Positions 8,803-18,106 of a stretch of DNA of 64,000 nucleotides are shown piece by piece. Origin of the DNA: Actinobacteria bacterium HGW-Actinobacteria-7. GTDB taxonomy: Bacteria; Actinomycetota; Coriobacteriia; Anaerosomatales; PHET01. The notes beneath the pieces were generated by a model, which worked only from the letters and a program-made list of their open reading frames with translations, was not told the DNA's origin and ran no database searches. Position 1 is the first letter of the stretch. Each line of letters starts with the position of its first letter. A program made the position numbers and the translations under genes. The stretch is from contig PHET01000009.1 in the NCBI GenBank assembly GCA_002841275.1, positions 1-64,000 of the forward strand, read 5' to 3'.

Positions 8803-8812
8803 TCGCTAGGAG

Positions 8813-9535
8813 TCATGTCCTTCGCCCTTGTGCGCGTCGTGAGGTCGTACGGTTCTTCGACCCATGCTGGGCAATGGCCCTTTTCAGCGCACTTGGAGTG
8901 GCGAGTGCCAGTCCCGCCAAGAAGCCCCCGATGTGAGCCGTCCAGGCGACAGTCGGCGCTGTCGCGCCAGGAACCACCGGTGCCAGCGTCGAGACCACCT
9001 GGAGCGCGAACCAAAGTGCGATCACGAAGGCCGCGGGCAGGGACGCTACTTCGATGACCACGAGGACCGGCACGAGAGTGGTGATCCGGGCGCGCGGTTC
9101 AAGAATGAGGTGGGCGCCGAGTACCCCCGCGATCGCGCCGCTCGCCCCTACGAGTGGGGCTGAGGACGCCGGGTGCACAAGCGAGAATGCCACGGCCGCT
9201 ACAGCGCCCGATGCGAGATACAGGGCCAGAAACCCCCGCCAGCCCAATCTGGCCTGCACCGTGGGGCCGAACACCAGAAGATAGAGCAGATTCGACCCCA
9301 GATGGAGCCAGCCCGCATGTAGGAACGTGGCGGTCACCAAGGTGAGCAGCTGGCCCGGGCTCAGAGGAGCAGCGAGCAGCCGGCGTGGCACGACAGCCAG
9401 GGCGTTGAGAATCGCGAGCGCATGAACGTCCGGTAGCAGTGCAAGCCGGATCATAGCTGCGAGACACAGAATCGCTACGAGCCATACGGCGAGTGGAGGT
9501 CCGGCGAAGCGCTTCTCGGAACGCAATGGAATCAA
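8813..9535 (-). CDS. Rhomboid family intramembrane serine protease
   Basis: A 240-residue, six-span membrane protease. The catalytic serine is S132 in GASGA and the catalytic histidine is H201 in AHIGGFLAG. The HLGSN box (78-82) supplies the oxyanion residues. All core rhomboid elements are present, so it should cleave transmembrane substrates in the inner membrane, but substrates are unknown. It starts with TTG 9535, preceded on its own strand by GAGGACC. A basic C-terminal tail follows the last span. It converges with the gene at 8419 and is divergent from lemA. Confidence 0.92.
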   Translation of the reverse strand: MIPLRSEKRFAGPPLAVWLVAILCLAAMIRLALLPDVHALAILNALAVVPRRLLAAPLSPGQLLTLVTATFLHAGWLHLGSNLLYLLVFGPTVQARLGWRGFLALYLASGAVAAVAFSLVHPASSAPLVGASGAIAGVLGAHLILEPRARITTLVPVLVVIEVASLPAAFVIALWFALQVVSTLAPVVPGATAPTVAWTAHIGGFLAGLALATPSALKRAIAQHGSKNRTTSRRAQGRRT

Positions 9536-9646
9536 ACTGAGGTCCTCGGCGGGTCGGTGCCCTTAGCGTGCGGCGCAGTGAGTGTTACGATTCAACTGAT
9601 GCGAGTCTAACGTACCGGATCGTGATTCCGGTCAAGGAGGGGTCAC

Positions 9647-10204
9647 ATGACCATGTTTGCCTGTCTCAGCGTGGGTGCCGTACTTGTTGTCATAGCGCTC
9701 GCAGTGGTCGCGCTGTTCAATCGCCTTGTGGTGCTTCGCAACCGCGTCGACAACGCGTGGGCGCAGATTGAGGTGCAGCTCAAGCAGCGCTACGATTTGA
9801 TCCCCAATCTTGTCGAGGTTGTGAAGGGCTACGCTTCGCACGAGAAGGACACGCTCGAGCGTGTCGTCCAAGCGCGCAATATGGCCACGAGTGCCTCGGG
9901 CGTCGGCGCACAGGCCCAGGCCGACAATATGCTCACGGGAGCCTTGAAGAGTCTGTTCGCTGTTGCTGAGGCCTATCCGGATCTCAAGGCGAACACGAAC
10001 TTCCTCGATCTGCAGCAGAAGCTCAGTGAGGTTGAGCAGAAGATTGCCTATGCGCGCCAGTTCTACAACGATTCGGTCATGAGCTTCAATACGGGGATCC
10101 AGACGTTCCCAGCCAACATTCTCGCAGGCATCTTCGGATTCACGGCGCGCGATTACTTCGAGGCCGAGCCGGCCGCGGACGAAGCGCCGAAAGTGCAGTT
10201 CTAG
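9647..10204 (+). CDS. lemA: LemA family protein
   Basis: A 185-residue LemA family protein: one N-terminal membrane span (about 5-27), then a long four-helix-bundle domain starting at NRVDNAWAQIEVQLKQR and continuing with DLIPNLVEVVKGY. The C-terminal part has the family stretch ending FGFTARDYFEAE. The function is not well defined. LemA genes often sit beside HtpX-type M48 proteases; here the only M48-like gene is 9 kb away and degenerate. AAGGAGGGG precedes the ATG, with a small hairpin (9614-9632) just upstream. lgt follows after 2 bases. Confidence 0.93.
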   Translation: MTMFACLSVGAVLVVIALAVVALFNRLVVLRNRVDNAWAQIEVQLKQRYDLIPNLVEVVKGYASHEKDTLERVVQARNMATSASGVGAQAQADNMLTGALKSLFAVAEAYPDLKANTNFLDLQQKLSEVEQKIAYARQFYNDSVMSFNTGIQTFPANILAGIFGFTARDYFEAEPAADEAPKVQF

Positions 10205-10206
10205 TT

Positions 10207-11034
10207 GTGGTATTGGCGACCGTAGCCTATCCCCGGATCAATCCGATTGCCCTGAGCCTTGGTCCGATTTCAGTGCACTGGTACGGGCTCGCATACGTCA
10301 CAGGGTTCGTTGCCGCTGCTTGGATTCTTCGAGGACTCGCGCGCCGCTGGGCGCTCGGGCTGACCGATGATGACGTTCTGAATGTCCTGCTCGCAGCTGT
10401 TATCGGCGTCATCGCTGGTGGGCGTTTGGGCTACGTGTTGTTCTACGGCGGCAGCTACTATCTGGAGAGCCCGGCGCGGATTCTTGCATTGTGGGACGGC
10501 GGGATGTCGTTCCATGGAGGACTCATCGGGATTCTTCTGGCGGGAGTGGTCGTCTCGCGGACTATGGGAATCCCTTGGCTGACGTTGTGTGACCTCGGTG
10601 CAGTCGGTGCCCCTATCGGCATCGGCCTAGGGCGGCTTGCGAACTTCGTGAACGGCGAACTGTGGGGTCGCGTTACCACCGCACCTTGGGGGATGGTCTT
10701 CCCCGGGGCAGGACCACTACCCCGGCACCCTTCCCAGCTCTATGAGGCCCTGCTCGAAGGAGCTGTGCTCTTCTGCGTGATGTTGTGGTTGGCTCGGAAG
10801 ACCCCCCCGAGGCCGCGTGGCGAGCTGCTCGGCTGGCTGCTGACGGTCTATGGCACCGCCCGCATCGTGGTGGAGTTCTTCAGGGAGCCGGATGGGCAGC
10901 TCGGGTTCTTGGCGGGAGGCTGGCTTACGATGGGAATGCTCCTCAGCGTGCCCATGGTACTGGCAGGGGTGTGGCTGATCGTGATGGCCCGTCATCGCAA
11001 CCTGCCGCAGGCCGTCCGGACCGGCGGCGTCTAG
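10207..11034 (+). CDS. lgt: Prolipoprotein diacylglyceryl transferase
   Basis: Attaches diacylglycerol from phosphatidylglycerol to the lipobox cysteine of prolipoproteins, the first step of lipoprotein maturation in the membrane. The 275-residue multi-span protein has GPISVHWYGLAY near the N-terminus, GGRLGYVLFY, FHGGLIG, and the Lgt signature GRLANFVNGELWGR. It starts at GTG 10207, 2 bases after the lemA stop, so the two are likely co-translated. Likely clients in this window are the lipoproteins at 11398 and 42423. Confidence 0.95.
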   Translation: MVLATVAYPRINPIALSLGPISVHWYGLAYVTGFVAAAWILRGLARRWALGLTDDDVLNVLLAAVIGVIAGGRLGYVLFYGGSYYLESPARILALWDGGMSFHGGLIGILLAGVVVSRTMGIPWLTLCDLGAVGAPIGIGLGRLANFVNGELWGRVTTAPWGMVFPGAGPLPRHPSQLYEALLEGAVLFCVMLWLARKTPPRPRGELLGWLLTVYGTARIVVEFFREPDGQLGFLAGGWLTMGMLLSVPMVLAGVWLIVMARHRNLPQAVRTGGV

Positions 11035-11045
11035 CCCTCAGGCAC

Positions 11046-11246
11046 CTAGCCTTGTGGCGCGTCGGTCTTCCAGCAGGGAGCGTCCCTGTCGAGACACCGC
11101 GCACTCTCACTGGGTGTGAGCGGTGCTGGCGGCGCACATTGGGCGCAGAAGAGGCGGGGAAACTCACCCACTAGATCCTTGAGTTCAGTGTCCTTGTAGG
11201 GGTCTGGTTCGGGCATCTCGATCATGTGGAGAAGATAGCAGGACAT
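11046..11246 (-). CDS. Possible small cysteine-containing protein
   Basis: A 66-residue open frame in the 363-bp gap between lgt and the YerB-like gene. In its favour are GAAAGG 8 bases before ATG 11246, third-position GC near 68%, and five cysteines with a CxxC. Against it are the lack of any family I recognise and its convergent position. A shorter start at 11225 has no ribosome site. The rest of this gap shows no clear RNA gene. Confidence 0.35.
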   Translation of the reverse strand: MSCYLLHMIEMPEPDPYKDTELKDLVGEFPRLFCAQCAPPAPLTPSESARCLDRDAPCWKTDAPQG

Positions 11247-11397
11247 AGTTGGCCTTTCGTTGGCGAACCCATCGTACGTCCAGAGAGCGTTCGCACGCCA
11301 CTTTCCGGTTGCGATTCGGCCACAGACCCATCTTGTGTAGATGATGACTCCGCGATTGGGCTAGACTGCCAGCAGGTCGACCAAGGAGGAACTCGGT

Positions 11398-12432
11398 ATG
11401 CCGCGTGTCGTCACCGCCCTTGCGGGCACCCTTGTTGTGGTGGTGCTCCTGTCCGGATGCCAGAAGCCGGTGACCGAGGTCACTTCGTCGTGGCCCACCG
11501 CTACGGCGGAGCGCGCCGTACCCCAGCCCGCGGTCAAGCCGCGATGGCCGTATACGGGTGCTGTGGCTGTGGACCCGGCCAAGCTCACTCGTCGTCCGCT
11601 TTCAATCAAGATCGAGAACTCGAACCCATCAAGACCACAGATTGGCTTGAACTCGGCCGATCTCGTCTACGAGACGATGGTCGAGGGTGGGATCACGAGG
11701 TTCAACTGCATATTCCATAGCAGGATTCCGAAGGTCGTGGGACCCGTGCGGAGTGCGCGTCTCTCGGACCAGTGGATCGTTCCGCAGTACGACGGGCTCT
11801 TCTTCTACTCGGGTCGCAGCAGCTCAGTGGCGGGCATCCTCCAGAAGTACGGGCTGCCGGATCTCTCGCAGGACCATGCGTCGGCAGCCTACTACAGGGT
11901 TCATGACCGCGCTGCGCCGCATAACCTGCTGCTCGATACGTCCAAGACGTACGCGGCCGCGCGCAATCGAAAGTATCGAGTGACTGCGGAGGTGACGCCT
12001 TTGCAGTTCGACCGCAGGGTCGTGGTCGCCACATCCACAATCACCCAGATCCAGATTCCGTTCTCGACTGCCAACCGAGTTGAGTGGCGCTACAACGAGA
12101 CGTCCGGTCTCTACCGGCGGTGGAACAATGGGGCCGAGCACCACGATCAGGCCACGGGCAAGCAGGTGACGGCTGACAACGTCGTGGTCATGTGGGCCAA
12201 GTACACACAGGCGACTCACGACATGGTCGGGTCTGTGACGTGGGATATCCGGCTCGGTGGTGAAGGTCGCGTGAGCGTGTTTCACAACGGGCAACGCTAC
12301 GATGGGACATGGAAAGCCAATCGAGACGCTCCACCGCAGTTCACCGACAAGGACGGTCGCCCCATCCGGCTTGCTGTGGGCAGGACCTGGGTCCAGGTCA
12401 TTCCGCTTGATGGGAAGATCACGATGAAGTAG
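11398..12432 (+). CDS. DUF3048 (YerB-like) lipoprotein
   Basis: A 344-residue exported lipoprotein. The signal peptide ends in a lipobox, LLSGC, with the lipidated cysteine at residue 21. The DUF3048 N-terminal domain is recognised by SIKIENSNPSRPQIGLNSAD, the VYETMVEGGITRF block and GPVRSARL. The family includes B. subtilis YerB; its exact role at the cell surface is unclear to me. AAGGAGGA lies 7 bases before ATG 11398. It is a stand-alone gene ahead of pdxS. Confidence 0.9.
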   Translation: MPRVVTALAGTLVVVVLLSGCQKPVTEVTSSWPTATAERAVPQPAVKPRWPYTGAVAVDPAKLTRRPLSIKIENSNPSRPQIGLNSADLVYETMVEGGITRFNCIFHSRIPKVVGPVRSARLSDQWIVPQYDGLFFYSGRSSSVAGILQKYGLPDLSQDHASAAYYRVHDRAAPHNLLLDTSKTYAAARNRKYRVTAEVTPLQFDRRVVVATSTITQIQIPFSTANRVEWRYNETSGLYRRWNNGAEHHDQATGKQVTADNVVVMWAKYTQATHDMVGSVTWDIRLGGEGRVSVFHNGQRYDGTWKANRDAPPQFTDKDGRPIRLAVGRTWVQVIPLDGKITMK

Positions 12433-12457
12433 TTTCCGGCAGTTCCGTCGCCTACGG

Positions 12458-12487
12458 TTGTTCGCTGTTCGTGCGCGTGGGTACAAT
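12458..12487 (+). promoter_or_regulatory. Sigma-70-type promoter of pdxST
   Basis: TTGTTC (12458-12463) and TACAAT (12482-12487) are separated by 18 bases, in the gap before pdxS. The predicted leader is about 70 nt. Confidence 0.65.
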
Positions 12488-12564
12488 GCACGAACCGCAC
12501 TAACCCCCTACAGTCGGTGGCCCCGCCCTTCTCGGCGGTGCCTGTGGAAGGAGTCGCAGCACCA

Positions 12565-13461
12565 GTGTCAGAGACGCAGCGCGAAATAGGGACCCTCAGG
12601 GTCAAGACCGGCCTGGCCGAGATGCTCAAGGGTGGCGTCATCATGGACGTCGTCACGGTAGAGCAGGCGAAGATCGCGGAAGACGCGGGGGCAGTGGCCG
12701 TCATGGCGCTCGAGCGGGTTCCGGCCGACATCCGTGCGGCCGGGGGTGTAGCACGCATGGCGGATCCGACCATCGTCGAGTCAATCGTCGGCTCGGTATC
12801 GATTCCTGTCATGGCGAAGTGCCGCATCGGCCACTTCGTCGAGGCGCAGATCCTCGAGTCGCTGGGCGTGGACTACATCGACGAATCCGAGGTGCTTACC
12901 CCTGCGGACGAGGAATACCACGTCAACAAGTTGGATTTCGGTGTTCCGTTCGTGTGCGGTTGCCGCAACCTGGGCGAGGCGCTTCGGCGCATATCCGAGG
13001 GTGCGGCGATGGTGCGTACGAAGGGCGAGCCGGGTACGGGCAACGTTGTCGAGGCGGTTCGGCATATCCGTACCGTGAACGACGAGATCGCGTGGCTCAC
13101 GGGACTTCGCTCGGAGCAGCTGTTCTCGGCGGCGAAGGATCTCCAGGCTCCCTACAATCTTGTGAAGTGGGTGGCCGAGAATGGCAAGCTGCCTGTAGTG
13201 AACTTCTCGGCGGGCGGAATCGCCACTCCCGCGGATGCCGCTCTGATGATGCAGCTGGGCTGCGACGGCGTGTTCGTCGGCTCGGGCATCTTCAAATCGG
13301 GAGACCCTGCGAAGCGTGCCAAGGCCATCGTCGAGGCGACCACTCATTTCGAAGACGCCGAGGTCATAGCACGAGTGTCGCGCAACCTCGGAGAGGCGAT
13401 GGTGGGTATCAACATCTCCGATATCCCCGATGCCGAGCGCATGCAGGAGCGTGGCTGGTAG
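12565..13461 (+). CDS. pdxS: Pyridoxal 5'-phosphate synthase subunit PdxS
   Basis: Builds PLP from ribose 5-phosphate, glyceraldehyde 3-phosphate and ammonia supplied by PdxT. The 298-residue TIM barrel is highly conserved: GGVIMDVV, the first Schiff-base lysine K85 in [10 protein letters not shown], the second lysine in [11 protein letters not shown], and [12 protein letters not shown] with [14 protein letters not shown] at the phosphate site. It starts at GTG 12565 after GGAAGGAG; an open frame extends upstream to 12517 but is not family-like. pdxT begins on the base after its stop codon. Confidence 0.97.
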   Translation: MSETQREIGTLRVKTGLAEMLKGGVIMDVVTVEQAKIAEDAGAVAVMALERVPADIRAAGGVARMADPTIVESIVGSVSIPVMAKCRIGHFVEAQILESLGVDYIDESEVLTPADEEYHVNKLDFGVPFVCGCRNLGEALRRISEGAAMVRTKGEPGTGNVVEAVRHIRTVNDEIAWLTGLRSEQLFSAAKDLQAPYNLVKWVAENGKLPVVNFSAGGIATPADAALMMQLGCDGVFVGSGIFKSGDPAKRAKAIVEATTHFEDAEVIARVSRNLGEAMVGINISDIPDAERMQERGW

Positions 13462-14061
13462 GTGAAGGTCGGAGTTCTCGCACTACAAGGCGCGTTCAGG
13501 GAGCATATCTACTCACTTGAGGCGCTCGACGTGGGCGCCGTTGCCGTGCGCAAGCCGGAGCAACTGGATGCCTGTGTCGGGCTGATCATCCCTGGCGGTG
13601 AGTCGACGGCTATCTCGAAGCTCATGGCTTCATATGGTTTCTACGCGCCCATTCAGGCACGCCACGGCGAGGGAATGGCTGTCTGGGGTACATGCGCCGG
13701 ATCGATACTGACCGCGCGTGTCGTGGTCGATGGCATAGAGGGGCAGAAGTCGCTCGAACTCATGGACGTCGCGGTTCGACGGAATGCGTACGGACGACAG
13801 GCGGATTCATTCGAGGCCGATCTGGAGTTCGCCGGCCTCTCGGAGGCGTACCGGGGTATCTTCATCCGTGCGCCGTGGATCGAATCGGTAGGAGAAGGGG
13901 TCGAAGTGCTTGCGCGTCACGAGGGGCACATAGTGGCCGCCAGACAGGGGAACTGCCTGTCGACGACATTCCACCCCGAATTGACCGGTGACCCTCGTGT
14001 GCACCGCTACTTCATCGAGAACGTTATTGGTTCGCAGCTCCGTGGGCCGCAAGGACGGTAG
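13462..14061 (+). CDS. pdxT: Pyridoxal 5'-phosphate synthase glutaminase PdxT
   Basis: A glutamine amidotransferase that feeds ammonia to PdxS. The 199-residue protein shows GVLALQGAF at the N-terminus, the PGGEST oxyanion loop (45-50), the nucleophile C78 in WGTCAG, and the His/Glu of the triad in FHPEL near residue 172. It starts with GTG directly abutting the pdxS stop, giving a strictly coupled pdxST operon. Confidence 0.97.
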   Translation: MKVGVLALQGAFREHIYSLEALDVGAVAVRKPEQLDACVGLIIPGGESTAISKLMASYGFYAPIQARHGEGMAVWGTCAGSILTARVVVDGIEGQKSLELMDVAVRRNAYGRQADSFEADLEFAGLSEAYRGIFIRAPWIESVGEGVEVLARHEGHIVAARQGNCLSTTFHPELTGDPRVHRYFIENVIGSQLRGPQGR

Positions 14062-14110
14062 AATCGCGGGCGGCAGACAGTTTCCAAGGACCGAAGGGTA
14101 AGGCGAAGGC

Positions 14111-14866
14111 ATGTCGGGACACTCGAAGTGGGCAACGACGAAACACCGCAAAGGCGCACAGGATGCCAAGCGTTCGGCGCTGTTCTCGAAGCTGACACGC
14201 ATCATCACCGTTGCCGCCAAGACGGGCGGCGACCCGAATCCTGAGAACAACGCCTCACTCGCGGCTGCCATCGACAAGGCGAAGGGCTACTCTCTGCCGA
14301 GAGAGAAGATCCAGGTGGCCATCGACAAGGCTTTCGGCGCGGGCGCCGATGCTGCCAACTTCGAAGAGGTGATCTACGAAGGATACGGGCCGGCAGGCGT
14401 CGCTCTCTACGTCGAGGCACTGACTGACAATCGTAATCGCACCGCTGCCGATGTGCGCGCCGCCTTCACGCGGGCCGGGGGCAATCTGGGCACGACCGGT
14501 TCGGTCGCGTTCATGTTCGAGCGCAAGGGCGAGATCGTCGTCGACAAGGCAGGTGCGCCCGATGAGGACGAGCTGTTCATGTTGGTCGCCGATGCGGGCG
14601 GCGAGGACCTGGAAGTGAGCGAGGACGAGGTTCTGGTCTACACGGTTCCGGCCGATCTGATGGCGGTCAAAGCCGGGCTCGAGGCTGCAGGTCTCACGGT
14701 CAGGGGCGCGGAGCTTGCGATGGAGCCCGTCAATCCCGCGGTCGTCTCGGTGGTGGATGCAAAGAAGGTCTTTCGGCTTGTGGACAAGCTCGAGGAGAGC
14801 GACGACATCCAGAACGTCTATCACACGATGGAACTCACCGACGAGATCCTTGCTGCGCTGGAATAG
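14111..14866 (+). CDS. yebC: YebC/PmpR family protein
   Basis: A 251-residue member of the YebC/TACO1 family, known as a DNA-binding regulator in some bacteria and as a factor that relieves ribosome stalling at proline runs in others. The diagnostic MSGHSKWATTKHRKG start is present, followed by the KIQVAIDKA and YEGYGPAGVA blocks, and the length is normal. ruvCAB lies downstream, as in many bacteria (yebC-ruvC-ruvA-ruvB), but here a minus-strand gene interrupts the run. Confidence 0.96.
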   Translation: MSGHSKWATTKHRKGAQDAKRSALFSKLTRIITVAAKTGGDPNPENNASLAAAIDKAKGYSLPREKIQVAIDKAFGAGADAANFEEVIYEGYGPAGVALYVEALTDNRNRTAADVRAAFTRAGGNLGTTGSVAFMFERKGEIVVDKAGAPDEDELFMLVADAGGEDLEVSEDEVLVYTVPADLMAVKAGLEAAGLTVRGAELAMEPVNPAVVSVVDAKKVFRLVDKLEESDDIQNVYHTMELTDEILAALE

Positions 14867-14868
14867 CG

Positions 14869-15309
14869 CTACTGGTACGTGCTGAACTGGGCATCGTAGG
14901 TGTAGGTGATCGTGGGCGTGTGCGAGCGCCACGTACTCGGCGGGCCGTCGAGGCGGATGGCTTCGGCGATACCCGAGATCATGGCCCAGCGGGCCGGGGT
15001 GGCGAACTGCATGCTGGCGTCCACTCGGGGTCCGAGCGTCGCATTCTGCATCTCGTGTCCGTAGGTTACCAGTACGACGTGGTGGCCGGCCGCTGCCGCT
15101 TGGGCAGCGCGCGACGCCGCGTCGCGATCCGCAGGAGCCTTCTGTACGGCCAGAGAGACGGCGTCTCGTGAATCCCTCGACGCGAGGACTATTCGTGACC
15201 ACGCGATCGAGTATTGCGCTGCCTCGTTGAGCAGGACGAGAATCACAACAGTTGTGACGATGCTGCTGAGGATGTTCGTCGTTCGCTGGGCAGCTGAACT
15301 ACGTGTCAC
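14869..15309 (-). CDS. Hypothetical membrane-anchored protein
   Basis: A 146-residue protein with one N-terminal hydrophobic segment (about residues 12-29) and an alanine-rich helical stretch followed by a predicted extracytoplasmic part. The layout is like minor pseudopilins or TadE-like proteins, but no signature is decisive. GTG 15309 is preceded on its strand by GGAGG, a good ribosome site. It lies between yebC and ruvC on the opposite strand, sharing a divergent promoter region with ruvCAB. Function unknown. Confidence 0.7.
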   Translation of the reverse strand: MTRSSAAQRTTNILSSIVTTVVILVLLNEAAQYSIAWSRIVLASRDSRDAVSLAVQKAPADRDAASRAAQAAAAGHHVVLVTYGHEMQNATLGPRVDASMQFATPARWAMISGIAEAIRLDGPPSTWRSHTPTITYTYDAQFSTYQ

Positions 15310-15383
15310 GGCTCTTGCCTCCGTTTGGGTGTTCTCGTGGCGTTGCGTTCCCGCCGCTAGAGTTCATCTACCCGTTGTGTGCC

Positions 15384-15412
15384 TTGTCGAGCGACTTGCC
15401 CCCTGATACCCT
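15384..15412 (+). promoter_or_regulatory. Promoter of ruvCAB
   Basis: TTGTCG (15384-15389), 17 bases, TACCCT (15407-15412). The LexA box lies immediately downstream, covering the expected transcription start. Confidence 0.6.
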
Positions 15413-15424
15413 GAACATATGTTC
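15413..15424. promoter_or_regulatory. LexA (SOS) box upstream of ruvC
   Basis: GAACATATGTTC is a perfect palindrome matching the Gram-positive and actinobacterial LexA consensus (GAAC-N4-GTTC, with flanking T and GA). It sits right after the predicted -10, 26 bp before the ruvC start, where LexA would block transcription of ruvCAB until DNA damage. Confidence 0.85.
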
Positions 15425-15449
15425 GATTAGGCTTCGGAGGGGAGGCGGC

Positions 15450-15947
15450 GTGATCATCCTTGGAATCGATCCCGGCCTCGCCAATACCGGTTGGGGTGTT
15501 GTCAGCCGAGAAGGCTCCACCTGCCGGGCGCTTGCGTACGGGTGTGTGACCACGAAGGCAGGCGATCCGCTTGCCCAACGGCTCGCGTTGATCCATGACG
15601 AGATACGTGACGTGACCGCACGGTACCGGCCCGTCGAATGCGCGGTGGAAAGCATCTTCTTCGGAACGAATGCCAAGAGTGCTTTCGCCACGGGTCAAGC
15701 CCGGGGAGTGGCGCTGCTCGCTACGTCCGGCGCACGGTTGGTGCTCGCCGAGTACAGCCCTGTGCAGATCAAGAGCGTGATCGCAGGTTCGGGCACGGCT
15801 GACAAGAAGCAGGTCACGTACATGGTCCGGGCGCGGCTCGGCATGGATCATGATCCGCGCCCCGACCACGCCGCCGATGCCCTTGCTGTCGCGCTCACAC
15901 ACGCAACTCTGCGAGATCGTCGCATTCTGGAAGAGGCGAGCGCATGA
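15450..15947 (+). CDS. ruvC: Holliday junction resolvase RuvC
   Basis: An endonuclease that cuts Holliday junctions, working with RuvAB. The 165-residue RNase H-fold protein has the first catalytic aspartate D7 in IILGIDPG, a glutamate in AVESIFF, the GTADKKQV loop, and the last acidic cluster in DHAADALAVAL. GTG 15450 was chosen because GGAGGGGAGG lies just upstream and the family begins here; the frame is open to 15303. It is the first gene of the LexA-controlled ruvCAB operon. Confidence 0.96.
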   Translation: MIILGIDPGLANTGWGVVSREGSTCRALAYGCVTTKAGDPLAQRLALIHDEIRDVTARYRPVECAVESIFFGTNAKSAFATGQARGVALLATSGARLVLAEYSPVQIKSVIAGSGTADKKQVTYMVRARLGMDHDPRPDHAADALAVALTHATLRDRRILEEASA

Positions 15948-16540
15948 TCGCGTTTCTCACGGGGATCGTCGCGGCCAAGGGGACCGGGTTCGTGGTGCTC
16001 GATGTCGCGGGAGTCGGATATCAGTTGAACATGCCGACCGGCTCGCTGGCTTCGCTTCCCCCCGAGGGCGGCCGCGCGACGATTCACACCCACCTGCATG
16101 TTCGTGAGGACGAGTTGTCGTTGTTCGGGTTCGCAGATGACACTGAGAAGTCGGCCTTCGAGCTTCTGATCACGGTGAGCGGCGTCGGCCCCAAGGTAGC
16201 CCTTGCGACCCTGTCGGCCCTCTCGCCCGATGCGCTAGCCGCCGCGATCGCGGCTGATGACGTGGCTTTGATATCCAGCGTGCCAGGTATCGGCAAGAAG
16301 ACGGCTCAGCGCATCATCTTGGACCTGTCGGAGAAGTTCGACGTGGAGGTGCTGCGCGGTGGTATTGGCGGTCGCGGATCCGGGGCTTCGGGGAGCGCCG
16401 CCTCCGAAGCACGCGATGCGCTTCAAGTCATGGGCTTCTCGGCAGCGGAGATTGTTGCGGCGATGAAGGGCGTGCCGGACGGTGCTGAGACGCAGTACGT
16501 GCTTCAATGGGCGCTGAAGCGCCTGGGCGGGGGCCGGTGA
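15944..16540 (+). CDS. ruvA: Holliday junction helicase subunit RuvA
   Basis: Binds the four-way junction as a tetramer and loads RuvB. The 198-residue protein shows the N-terminal OB domain ([18 protein letters not shown]), two helix-hairpin-helix motifs ([10 protein letters not shown] and [10 protein letters not shown]), and the C-terminal RuvB-contact domain. The ATGA start overlaps the ruvC stop by 4 nt. Confidence 0.97.
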   Translation: MIAFLTGIVAAKGTGFVVLDVAGVGYQLNMPTGSLASLPPEGGRATIHTHLHVREDELSLFGFADDTEKSAFELLITVSGVGPKVALATLSALSPDALAAAIAADDVALISSVPGIGKKTAQRIILDLSEKFDVEVLRGGIGGRGSGASGSAASEARDALQVMGFSAAEIVAAMKGVPDGAETQYVLQWALKRLGGGR

Positions 16541-17616
16541 GCGTGGGGACTGTGTGGGAAGCAGACAACGGTGCGGGGCCTGAAGACCGAGATATCGACC
16601 GGTTGGTCGCCGCCGAGTTCACAGAGGACGACCTCGAGATCGACCGCAGCCTCAGGCCCAAGACTCTGGATGACTACCTGGGGCAGGAGCGGGTCAAAGA
16701 GAACCTGTCGGTGTTGATACAGGCGGCACGGGCACGTGATGAAGCGCTCGACCACGCGCTTCTCTCAGGACCGCCCGGGCTGGGGAAGACCACCCTGGCC
16801 GGCGTCATCGCAAATGAACTCGGTGTGAAGCTCAAGACAACGAGTGGTCCGGCAATCGAGCGAGCAGGCGATCTTGCGGCCATTCTGACCAACCTTGAAG
16901 AGCGCGACGTGTTGTTCATCGATGAGATCCATCGTCTCAACAGGGCCGTTGAGGAAGTGCTCTATCCGGCGATGGAGGACTTCAACCTCGATATCGTCAT
17001 CGGCAAGGGCCCTGCCGCGCGCTCGTTGCGGTTGGAGATTCCGCGATTCACCCTTGTTGGTGCCACAACGCGCACGGGGATGCTTACAGGGCCACTCAGA
17101 GACCGGTTTGGCATGGCTTTTCGACTTGACTACTACACGCCTGTCGAGCTCTCCGACATCGTGTTGAGAAGTGCGACTATCCTCGGTGTCTCGATCGATG
17201 ACGAGGGAGCAGCCGAGATCGCTCGACGCGGCCGTGGAACTCCTCGGCTCGCGAACCGTTTGTTGAAGCGTGTTCGTGACTACGCGCAGGTTCGTCACTC
17301 GGGAAGCATCGATGAGGATATCGCCGCCGAGGCGCTGGCGTTCTTCGAGGTCGACCATCTGGGGCTCGACACTATGGATGTGCGGATTCTGGCGACTCTC
17401 GCCGACACCTTCCAAGGGAGGCCTGTCGGTCTGAACACCTTAGCCAGTGCCACGGGCGAGGAGGCTGAGACGCTTGAGGATGTCTACGAGCCGTACCTGC
17501 TTCAGCTGGGACTGATAGTCAGAACTCCGAAAGGGCGTCAGGCTACACAGCGTGCCTATGAGCACTTGGGTATCGCGCCGCCTTCGAGTGCTCCCGACCA
17601 GAAGGGGCTCTTCTGA
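16537..17616 (+). CDS. ruvB: Holliday junction branch-migration ATPase RuvB
   Basis: A AAA+ motor that drives branch migration with RuvA. In 359 residues it has Walker A GPPGLGKT (78-85), Walker B FIDEIHR, sensor 1 GATTR, the arginine finger region PLRDRFG, and the C-terminal winged helix with GLNTLA. GTG 16537 forms a GTGA overlap with the ruvA stop. The first 30 residues are a variable acidic tail before [13 protein letters not shown]. Confidence 0.97.
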   Translation: MSVGTVWEADNGAGPEDRDIDRLVAAEFTEDDLEIDRSLRPKTLDDYLGQERVKENLSVLIQAARARDEALDHALLSGPPGLGKTTLAGVIANELGVKLKTTSGPAIERAGDLAAILTNLEERDVLFIDEIHRLNRAVEEVLYPAMEDFNLDIVIGKGPAARSLRLEIPRFTLVGATTRTGMLTGPLRDRFGMAFRLDYYTPVELSDIVLRSATILGVSIDDEGAAEIARRGRGTPRLANRLLKRVRDYAQVRHSGSIDEDIAAEALAFFEVDHLGLDTMDVRILATLADTFQGRPVGLNTLASATGEEAETLEDVYEPYLLQLGLIVRTPKGRQATQRAYEHLGIAPPSSAPDQKGLF

Positions 17617-17673
17617 GAGATGGAGCGCTAGACTGTTACCGCACACAGGTAGGATCAATGAGGAGATACGCAA

Positions 17674-18033
17674 GTGACTGATGAGCGGGACTCCGACACT
17701 CGGCCGGCCGATACACAGCGACTCGAGGCGGAACTCACGCGCGGCGAGCTGCCATCGCTGCCCCCTAACCAGCCCAAGGGCATGCTTGGAGAGAAGGGTC
17801 TCAACCTCTACAAGGAGGAGTCGTTCACTCCTGACCTGAACTCAGGTATTTCGCAGGAGAACGATTTGCCGGTTGTGTGGCTGGGAATCCTGCTTGCCTA
17901 CATCGTCTTCTTCCCGCTGGCGTACTGGCTGCTCTGGCGTTCTCGGCTCTTTAGCCGTCGTTCCAAGATCATCACGAGCGTCATCGGCGCAATCGGCGTC
18001 GTCGCCGTGGCCGTGGCCGCGTATTCGCGCTGA
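17674..18033 (+). CDS. Small two-span membrane protein
   Basis: A 119-residue protein with a charged N-terminal half and two hydrophobic segments at about 65-88 and 97-117, separated by a short basic loop (RSRLFSRRSK). GTG 17674 follows GAGGAG. It is 57 bp after ruvB in the same direction. No family recognised. The basic loop suggests both ends lie outside the cytoplasm, but this is only a positive-inside guess. Confidence 0.75.
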   Translation: MTDERDSDTRPADTQRLEAELTRGELPSLPPNQPKGMLGEKGLNLYKEESFTPDLNSGISQENDLPVVWLGILLAYIVFFPLAYWLLWRSRLFSRRSKIITSVIGAIGVVAVAVAAYSR

Positions 18034-18106
18034 TGCAGAAACACTAGACGGCCGCAGTTCGGTTCTTGCATAATCTGGGCTGGAGTCGAAAGCGGCTCCA
18101 TGGTTT

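Noticed and set aside
11035-11397. An RNA gene or riboswitch in the lgt to YerB-like gap
   Set aside because: No conserved RNA motif or long stem was seen; only a doubtful small minus-strand ORF is reported.
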